DNA of 64,000 nucleotides, taken from positions 186,001-250,000 of the forward strand of contig NKYR01000014.1 in the NCBI GenBank assembly GCA_003184365.1. The letters run 5' to 3'. The stretch is from Evernia prunastri. Lineage: Eukaryota; Ascomycota; Lecanoromycetes; Lecanorales; Parmeliaceae. The stretch's first letter is position 1; the number at the start of each line of letters is the position of its first letter. Positions 56,626-64,000 of the stretch are shown in pieces. The translations under genes were made by a program, and so were the position numbers. A model generated the notes under the pieces. It was not told the DNA's origin. It did no database searches and was given only the letters and a program-made list of their open reading frames with translations.

Positions 56626-57538
56626 GGACAGCGCTAGGACCAACCCTAACCCTACTTCCAGAAAGCGGTCTGACAGTTGCCTCCTTCGCGCCGGCGTCCT
56701 ACCTTAGTCCCAAAGGCTAACAAGTTAGCGCTGGAACTAAGCTCAAAAAAGTCTAGATCGCTTCGCGGACTTTTGTTGTAGGACGCCTGCTCCAGAAACC
56801 CCGTTTTTATCCAAAACGAGCTTCGTGTCAACAAATTTTTGAATCAATCACAGATCCATCAATTCTCATCAAAACCACTTAGAAATATATACTACGACGC
56901 GTAGAATTATATAGCGAATTCGTTAGTAACAAAATCTAACTCCCTACGGCAATATCCCGCGTTGTATACCTTACTAACCTTCGAGGACAGTTGACACCAG
57001 ACCTATTACGTTCCCTATCTAAATGACCTAACCAACGGGTTACCTCTTTCCGGCAACGGGTCTCGGCGCTAGATTTCCTATCTCTCAGCGTCCGAGACCC
57101 TCCAAACACGGCATTCAAATCGAATTATCAATGATAGAAAGGGGGGGAGCATGTTGATCAAAAGTCCTAAACATGCCAAGACTTTTCGGATCCGGACCCG
57201 GACCCGGACCCGATAGCCAAACTTGGGCCATCTTCCGAATATTACTATAAATTTCAGTATTCTAACTAGGGCAGTCGATTTTCGCTGTAGGCTTGGCATA
57301 TTTAGAATAGAATACAAGAAACAGGGGGTTTTTGGTGCAGACCCCCTGCGGGGACCGACTCACTATGCAGCTAAAAATTAAAGTCACGGTCTAAGCAGGG
57401 GGTCGAAAGCTAATGGAGACAATCTGACAGCTACAGGATTTGATCTGGTGGGAGTCTCGGGGGTCAACAGACAGGCCCCAAATTGAGCGTCTCTAAGGTG
57501 TAATTCCGAAGCAGCTCTACCTTAAGCGTACCGTCCAG
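56626..57538. mobile_element. Transposon-like repeat, copy B (degenerate)
   Basis: Begins TCTGGACAGCGCTAGGACCA and ends near CGTACCGTCCAGA, so its ends are imperfect inverted repeats (TCTGGACAGCGCT against TCTGGACGGTACGCT). The terminal about 30 bp at each side match copy A at 50284-50491, including CAACCCTAACCCTACTT and TTCCGAAGC(G/A)GCTCTA. The 900-bp interior has no intact transposase frame. A decayed DNA transposon with copy A as its short derivative would explain this. Confidence 0.5.
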
Positions 57539-58049
57539 ATAACCTTTTCCATGGAGTGTGCCCCGTGATCCTTTACCAAGACTTTTGGTGTCCACCTCTG
57601 TATTGACAAAGATATCTTTGCCGCAATAGTTGACGCAGTCTTCTGGCCAAAGTTTGATATGTTGAAACAGTCGTTTCTTGGTTGTCTCTCTAGACAGCAG
57701 GCATCCCGTCTCGTCACTATCTTCAATGTTCACCTCAATAGTCAGGATCTATCATTAGCTCGACTTCTTACTCTGCCGCCGTCGCCGAGCATTCCAATCA
57801 CACCCCGCAGCATCCTCAGTGAGCTTCAACAATATCTCCTTTCAAACCCTTCCCACAACCGGAAAAGACGCCTAGTTAACTCATTTACAAATATAACAAA
57901 AACCAGCTACAATGATTACAACCACGGACTTGTCCATGATCACAACAAACATCCAAACATATTGACCACACTAGAGGCAATCACCAAAGCCAACATACCA
58001 CAACAGTGCACAGTATAATTAGTAAAAGCGGAAAGAGACTGTAGAGAGC

Positions 58050-58066
58050 TGAAGCACGACTTTAAG
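58050..58066. repeat. Perfect palindrome CACGACTT-A-AGTCGTG-like
   Basis: CACGACTTTAAGTCGTG is a near-perfect inverted repeat (8-bp arms) between repeat copy B and the deacetylase gene. A second related unit, GAACGAAGTCGTTGC, lies about 30 bp downstream. It may be a transposon remnant or a hairpin; the function is unknown. Confidence 0.6.
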
Positions 58067-58423
58067 TCGTGGGATATAGAAGTATAAGAGCGAACGAAGT
58101 CGTTGCTCCGTCATAGTGAACTTGTTCTCTCAACCTCTGCATTAATTCCTCGACGGAGAGCGAGCGTAAAGCAATGGCTCACCTTAGGCCGGAGAGCTTT
58201 ATAGAGATCGGGGTACTTCTCTAAAATCCCGTCATCTGCCAAACAATTCACATCAATGCCCATTGAAAACGTAGGATATTCAGTGCTCGATATGCTCAAG
58301 ATACGCACTATTCTGGTTCTATTCTTCCCCAGACTTCAACGACACTATCTCGCACAATCTCAAACGGTCACAGAAACATCCTTTAGGCATCACAGGCAAA
58401 ACAGCGGAGATCTAACGTGGTAA

Positions 58424-61400
58424 TCAGACCATCTTCTCCTCTTCGGTGTCATCGTCTCGTCTCACTACTCTCCTTGTGATGAACCCCTGTACTTCCCCCT
58501 GATGATGCCCAAGCATGTCGTTCAAGCCATTGACTGGACTCCGCACGAGGTTCCCAAAGCGCTTCGAGGGTTTCTTGGGACCCTCGATATCCCACACCAG
58601 ATGGTTATTGGCCACAAAATTGACAGAATTGGCTCGGTACCATTTGGACAGCGACTGGCCGTGCTGGAAAAAGCCGTGGTCTGCGACGGCTTTGAGACGG
58701 TTCTCCGAGATGAAATTGACCATGCCGGTAACACGCTTGGTGAAATCCTCTTCTGTAAATTGATTGTCAGCTGGCGGCTTGCTTTCGGAAACAAAGGGGT
58801 TCGGAAGTAGTACTGACCACGGTTGATGAGCAGATGGATAATGCTTTCATACGCGTACCCGACGCCGAAGAAGAATATTTCTGTGGCATCGTTGCAACTG
58901 TGGAAAGTCAGCAGCTGGAGGCTTCGAAGCCATACAAATCATAGACGTACTCTATGTAGTTCTCCCAAAGATATACAGCAAGCTCATTACTAGCAGATAG
59001 GCGCTCAACCCCGTCTTCCACCCCATAGCCTTCGCTGTCCTGACGCACTTGTCAGCGATGCCCTTGAATTTCCAAAATTGGGTTGAACATACTTCAATAT
59101 TTGTCAGGTGCTTGGGAACGTTCACGTCAATGACTGCGTATCCAAGATTTGCGGCCCAATCAACGTAAAGCTTCAAGTCATCAGCCTTCTGCAAGTCAGC
59201 AATTGATCGCTGCAAATAGAAATGTAACTTACGAGCCATGTGTTATGCAACTCCAGCTTATGGGCGACAGGATGTGGCGTCCCCATTAATTCCGGCCTGA
59301 GATGAAGTCAGCATCGTTAATTTGAGAAGTTGATGCGATACTGCCTACGGGTCATGGAAGATCACTACTAGTGGCACTGCGTGCTCAAAGTTGGGCCTGC
59401 TTTCTCGTCACTCATGATTTCCTTTGCCCTTTACAAAGGCCTTACGTTGCGACCACTTGGTTCTTAAAGGATTTGGAAAGTTTTTCGCGATACACCATGA
59501 CGTTGATCATGTTGTGGCTCTCTTTGAGTTGGCTTGCTTGGTAGTAACGTATCACATCTGGCTTGGATCAAATTCTGTCTAGGTCTAGAGTTGCAGAAGC
59601 TGCATACCGTGCATACGCTCCGCACCTTGTATACTGCCAATGTCTGGATCAGTGGTTAGCTTGGCTCATCGCCATTTAGACGTGAGAGCAACCTTGATGC
59701 GCGTCCCTGGGGTAAAGACTTGACCAAAAACGAGACTGGTACATAGCCACCATTTGGACAGTTTCGATCCCTGTTTCTGTCGCTTTTGTATCATGTATCC
59801 GTTCAGGCATTTCACCAATGAGAGTTCGCGTAACTGCTAGAGCAGATTTCGAGATTGATGTGAGGTTATAGCCACCCTGGTAGGGAGTCAGCTATTGCCA
59901 GAAGGCTGTAGAAGTAGATGCTTAAGGAAGGCGCGAACCTCTAGACAAACTACAAGTTTTCCTTGTGCAAGACTCATAAGCATATGTGTCATTTGAGCAT
60001 AACACGCAGGTGTAACAAAGCAGCCACCAAGTTGATCGCCCTCGGCCGCGTCAAATCCAGCGGCGACTGTAGCTTGTTAAAGATCCTTCGAAACTTCTGC
60101 TTAAGTGAACTCACTGATGACCAAATCCGGATCAAATTCGTATGCAACGGGCATTACAACGTGCTGAAACGCAATCATATAGTCCGCGTCACCCATGCCT
60201 TTGGTGGGCCAAGGGATGTTAATGTTCCTGCACTGTGGGTTAATAGAGTTCGTGATCCGGACACTCCCAACACCACGTACTTTCCCAACCCAGCTCCACC
60301 ACCACAGTGCAAGTGGTCACCATAGTTACCAGAAGGGTAGAAATTACCATCCTCGTGGACGTGGAGAGAGATGTATAATACATTTGGATCTTGGTAAAAC
60401 GCTTGCTGTATGCCATTACCTAGCATTCATGAGTCAAGTCCGTACAGAGTCGGGGGAAATCTCAAGTACCATGATGAACATCCCTACAGAGCCGAGTGAG
60501 TCAAGAAGTGCTACATCAAACTTGAAGGAGAGCCTACCAATCAAGTATCAAGATCTTTCGACATGTATCCGGAAAATCTGACTGGCAAACTTTCGCGGCA
60601 ATGCTGACGTTATCGAATATGCAGAACCCCATGGGTTGGTTACACTCTGCATGGTGTCCCGGAGGTCGGATGACTGCAATGGCGTTCTTGACTTTCCGTG
60701 AAGTGACCGCCCGACAGGTCTCGATAGCTCCCCCAGCAGACAGTAGAGCACACCCAAACGTCGTGACATTTAGATAGATAGAGTCAAACGTCCTTTCCAG
60801 GACAACTAGATCGTCTAATGCCATTCCTAACGGCAACATTAGCTGTCATGACCATTTGGCAAGCTCGGTGTCATACGAACTCGCAGTAGTCACCATAAAG
60901 TCCCAGTGCTTTTTATCATGTACCAAACAGACCTCCGACTCGGTAACGTTACGAGCGTCGATTCGAAGGAGGGGGTTAGGTATTAAGGCTCCTGTATTCA
61001 GCAAAGGATCATGGACTAGACCGGCCATACATAGCTCCTTGTAGATCTTGAAGATCCGCCGTGGATCCTCAGGATGGAAGTCTCGACTCTGCTTTGGTGG
61101 ATCGAGCTCGCAGTGGTATCGCATACGGACATCGTAGCAGAGTCCGGTAGGTAATGATGAGACGTACGGCGTCGTAGGCCCGTGCTCTGCATCATCCAGC
61201 TCATCGATGAAATCGTCAAGCCCCTGCTGCATTGGGTCCTCCGAGGTCTCAATGCTGAGATGGTTTGCTACATTGTTGGCCAGAACGGAAGACTCCCGAG
61301 ATGGTTCTTGGAGTCGTCTCGTGGCTGGATTCAGATATTCCACATCGCTATTTGGTGTTGCAAATCGCCGCAGGTCCAGGCCATTAGGCGCTAACATTCC

Positions 61401-61526
61401 AGCCGCGTTTGTGGAAGAAATAGAGCCATCAAAAGATCTCTCAGCTTCTACCGACGTATGTAGAGCGCCTCTCGAGTAGCTCTCTTGGATATCCAGCATT
61501 TGTGAGTTATCATCGTAGGAGTCCAT
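58424..61526 (-). CDS. hda1: Class II histone deacetylase Hda1 with Arb2 domain, 15 exons
   Basis: Exons (complement): 60881..61526, 60538..60826, 60470..60483, 60281..60419, 60115..60227, 59939..60066, 59693..59876, 59608..59643, 59446..59557, 59349..59396, 59233..59296, 59093..59188, 58951..59039, 58818..58897, 58424..58752; 788 aa. Every joint keeps frame and restores family sequence. The catalytic domain has LPTGLCYDVRMRYHCELDPP, AIAVIRPPGHHAECNQPMGF, LDWDVHHGNG (zinc-site region), LYISLHVHEDGNFYPSG, VIIAAGFDAAEGDQLGG and CLEGGYNL; it deacetylates histone N-terminal Lys. The Arb2 domain follows (VVIFHDPPELMGTPHP, ending FTKRVTGMVNFISEN). Hda1 acts in gene silencing, in yeast with Hda2/Hda3. 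Odd: 14 introns of 44-65 nt, including a 14-nt exon (60470-60483) coding for most of DVHHG and a 36-nt exon; neighbours have 0-4 introns. The start at 61526 is the first ATG; the true N-terminus could lie further upstream. Confidence 0.9.
60470..60483 (-). other. hda1: 14-nt microexon in the Hda1 gene
   Basis: GGATGTTCATCATG is flanked by an AG acceptor (...CTGTAG) and a GT donor (GTACTTGAG). Spliced, it completes Trp312, gives Asp-Val-His-His and starts the next Gly codon of DVHHGNG. Without it the frame breaks and the catalytic motif is lost. Confidence 0.85.
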
Positions 61527-62634
61527 GTCCTTGTTCACACGCAATATCGTTATGATAGAGCTTTCTCCGCGACAGCATAATCCGTAATGGGATAGGCAGT
61601 ACTAAATTTGGCGTATTCTTCAACGCGCGTGATATATGCAGATAAGTACCTAGGAATACTCTGGTAGAGAAAGAGGCCTAAGATTAGTGCTATACAAATC
61701 TGTAAGCTTGAAATTCAGATCACAGCTGTCATCTTTTTTTCTTGTAACAGATAGAAGCTGTAGATTTGAAATGAGATAATAGCAGTCCGTTATTCGATAC
61801 CGTCGGAAACACAATGACCATGAACAAACACAAGGAAAACATTTATGCTTCAATCTATGAAAGTCTTGAACTTACTCTACATTAGAGAGCTGATATTCCG
61901 CTCTGTGACATTTGCGTGAGTCCCAAGTGAGAGTATAGTGAATTCATGTATTTCCCATGATGTCCAGTCTCCATGTGAATGGAGCAGAAATGGGCAGTAG
62001 CAAGAATCTATACACAGCAAGCGACTCTTTCTCGCTGCCAAGACATTTCATCTGTATCTGCCCGGTAATATATTCCAGGTTACTTATTAGTAAATTTACA
62101 GCGATCGCATTTAATAAGACATACTTGTAGTCGACGCTAGATCGATTGTTTGAAATTTTTGTATATGCAATTTTTTTTCCAGATATTGTTATGTAGGATA
62201 TAAAATTGACGTTGTGGTTGCACTCTACGGTAATATTGCATGTGTGGATAAAAAAACGGGTATCGTACTAATGTTCCAGTGTATCTATTCGTCCAAGCTG
62301 CATTGTTTATCAAGGAGAGCTGCAGCCATATTAAAGATCACTGATGACTTGACATTGCTGAGGATTCTTCTTCTATGTGCATTGTTGCTTGCTGTCGTAC
62401 AGAGCTGATTAAAGGCCTGGCAATAAAACTTGTGGCACTTAAAGATTCGTTCACGGTTTTGATTTGTGATACTGCTATCTAACTAAGTCTACACATCAAG
62501 ACATCAAGACATCAAGACATCAAGACACCAAGTGATGGGCGCCGTGCTAGCCACAGAAAGGTCCTAACATCGAAGCGGACGCGAGGCCATATGGCTCATA
62601 GCATACTTCGAATCTTGGAGCTCTGTCCTAATTC
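61527..62634. other. Intergenic: promoter of Hda1 and 3' flank of GAPDH
   Basis: AT-rich, no gene seen. An 8-bp tandem repeat (ACATCAAG, 62493-62532) lies near the GAPDH end. Confidence 0.5.
62493..62532. repeat. ACATCAAG tandem repeat
   Basis: Four perfect and one imperfect (ACACCAAG) 8-bp units in tandem, about 100 bp beyond the GAPDH stop. Confidence 0.95.
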
Positions 62635-63914
62635 CTACTTTTGTCCGTGGTCGACCTTGGAGATGTAGGCTGTTTAACAGTCAGCAGAGCTCCCCTAGCG
62701 AGACTGGAAAGAGATGGCACATACCCAGGAGGTCCAGAACACGGCGGGAGTAGCCCCACTCGTTGTCATACCATGCTACGAGCTTGACGAAATGCTCGTT
62801 GAGGGAGATACCGGCGGTAGCATCGAAGATGCAGGAGTGGTTGTCTCCATTCAAATCAGTGGACACGAGCGCATCTTCCGAGTAGGACATAATGCCTGAA
62901 TATGGTTAGCTGCAGTCAAAATGACATTTTAACCTCGTATTCATACCCTTCAACTCTCCCTCCGAAGCCTTCTTCATCGTCTCTTTAATCTGATCGTAGG
63001 TGACCGATTTTTCCAAGCGGCAAGTCAAGTCAACAACTGATACATTGGAGGTCGGTACGCGCATAGACATGCCCGTAAGCTTGCCGTTCAAACTGGGGAT
63101 GACTTTGCCAACAGCTTTAGCGGCACCAGTGCTGCTTGGAATGATATTCTGAGCAGCAGTGCGTCCACCTCTCCAGTCTTTCGCAGAAGGTCCATCCACG
63201 GTCTTCTGGGTAGCAGTGTAGGAGTGGATGGTAGTCATAAGACCCTCAATGATGGTAAAGTTGTCATGCATGACCTTGGCCAATGGGGCCAAGCAGTTGG
63301 TTGTGCAGGAGGCGTTAGAGATGATCTCAATGTCGGACTTGTATTCCTTCTCGTTGACACCCATAACGAACATAGCTGCGTCTGCGGAGGGCGCCGAGAT
63401 AACGACCTTCTTGGCACCGCCCTTCAAGTGGGCTTTGGCCTTCTCGGTAGAGGTGAAGACACCGGTCGATTCGACGATGTAGTATGCGCCTGTGTCTTTC
63501 CATGGAATGTTGGCAGGCTCTTTCTCCGTATAAAACTTTACGGTCTGGCCGTTGACGACGAGATCTGAGCCTTTGACCTCGATGGTGCCCTTGAATTGAC
63601 CATGTTGCGAGTCATACTTGAGCATATATGCCTAGGAAAAAGCAATGTCGAATTAGTCCGACTTTCGAGAGACTGGATGCCATTGCGGAATGAGGCAGCT
63701 CGATATAGACTTACGGCATAGTGAGGCTCGATGAAGGGATCATTGACTGCGACGACTTTCACATCGCCGTGCTCGACGCTGTCAAAAGCTTGTCAGCTTG
63801 CGCTCCGCTACCGGCGGGTACAGGGAAAAAGCAATGGCGAGGCACATACGCATTGCGAAAGACGATTCTGCCAATGCGGCCGAAACCGTTAATGCCAACG
63901 AGTGTTTCAGACAT
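62635..63914 (-). CDS. gpd: Glyceraldehyde-3-phosphate dehydrogenase
   Basis: Model: complement(join(62635..62669, 62725..62895, 62947..63631, 63715..63778, 63850..63914)), 339 aa, against 335-340 for the family. It makes 1,3-bisphosphoglycerate from glyceraldehyde 3-phosphate with NAD in cytosolic glycolysis. It starts MSETLVGINGFGRIGRIVFR (Rossmann dinucleotide site); VVAVNDPFIEPHYAAYMLKY follows over introns 1 and 2. The active-site Cys152 is in SNASCTTNCLAPLAK. PSSTGAAKAVGKVIP, MSMRVPTSNVSVVDLT and WYDNEWGYSRRVLDLL are all normal. The last, 35-nt exon gives AYISKVDHGQK. Four introns of 51-83 nt are usual for ascomycete gpd genes, the first close to the start. The promoter lies beyond or at the window edge. 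Function is secure. Confidence 0.95.
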
Positions 63915-64000
63915 GATTGTGCTTATTGCGTATGAATTGCAGAGTGGGTGAGAAGGGAAGGGAAGAGTCGGAGTCGGAGGTGGCTTATTGTTAAGAGGTT
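63915..64000. promoter_or_regulatory. gpd: GAPDH 5' UTR/promoter fragment (truncated by window end)
   Basis: 86 bp upstream of the gpd start, purine/GA-rich on one strand and CT-rich in the sense direction, which is usual for strong fungal housekeeping leaders. The rest is outside the window. Confidence 0.5.

Larger units (their letters stand above)
56219..58423. other. Repeat-rich intergenic region
   Basis: 2.2 kb without a supported gene. It holds repeat copy B (56626-57538), a GGACCC triplet (CCGGAC) near 57190-57212, and a palindrome at 58050-58066. Open frames such as 57464-57733 (-, 89 codons) and 57659-58018 (+, 119 codons) overlap each other and match nothing I know. AT-rich patches around 56820-56940 suggest decayed transposon DNA. 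Confidence 0.5.

Noticed and set aside
57464..58018. Opposing open frames of 89 and 119 codons beside repeat copy B
   Set aside because: They overlap each other, have no recognisable domain and lie in decayed repeat DNA.
60421..60545. Apparent pseudogene break (stop codon and lost DVHH motif) in the deacetylase
   Set aside because: A 14-nt microexon flanked by proper GT/AG introns restores LDWDVHHGNG in frame, so the gene is intact.

Overview
The window is nuclear DNA of a filamentous ascomycete (Pezizomycotina). The signs are short introns (44-161 nt, most near 50-60) with GT...AG ends and CTAAC/CTGAC-like branch sites, compact genes on both strands, 0.3-3 kb spacers rich in microsatellites, and a gene set typical of that group (Snt1/Set3C, Hda1-Arb2, UFD1, TRM6, a Pin4-like RRM-R3H protein). 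I cannot name the genus. One assembly gap of 16 N lies at 32031-32046.

Layout, left to right: UFD1 (+, 41-1381); RRM-R3H protein (-, 2714-4694); TRM6 (-, 6759-8560), divergent from a MINDY-type deubiquitinase (+, 9007-11796); a large USP7-like protein with dead catalytic residues, extended by MORN repeats and a RING finger (+, 12884-17122); deoxyhypusine synthase (-, 17994-19279); a 3 kb spacer; an AMT2-type ammonium transporter (+, 22254-23711); Snt1-like SANT protein (+, 25844-32471, interrupted by the gap); a 3 kb spacer; a GFA-family zinc protein (+, 35514-35978); an unrecognised coiled-coil protein (+, 38060-41654); a chromodomain plus Myb-like protein (+, 42681-46970); a histidine acid phosphatase (-, 48312-50075), divergent from a fungal protein of unknown function (+, 50837-52571); a coiled-coil protein (-, 52875-54446); an F-box protein (-, 55121-56218); a repeat-rich stretch; a 15-exon class II histone deacetylase (-, 58424-61526); and GAPDH (-, 62635-63914).

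Themes: four proteins belong to ubiquitin biology (UFD1, MINDY, the pseudo-USP/MORN/RING protein, F-box) and three to chromatin (Snt1, chromodomain-Myb, Hda1). These are ordinary dispersed fungal genes and not an operon or cluster. The most unusual item is the 1395-residue protein at 12884-17122. It keeps the domain order of USP7 (MATH, USP, two Ubl-like folds), has Glu where the catalytic Cys and His should be, and carries MORN repeats and a RING at the C-terminus. It looks like a deubiquitinase scaffold converted into a candidate E3 ligase. Other points of note are an Hda1 gene with 14 tiny introns and a 14-nt microexon that encodes the active-site motif, a probably laterally acquired ammonium transporter, and a pair of transposon-like repeats at 50.28 and 56.63 kb.

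All gene models were spliced by eye from reading frames, splice sites and family resemblance. No database search was possible.
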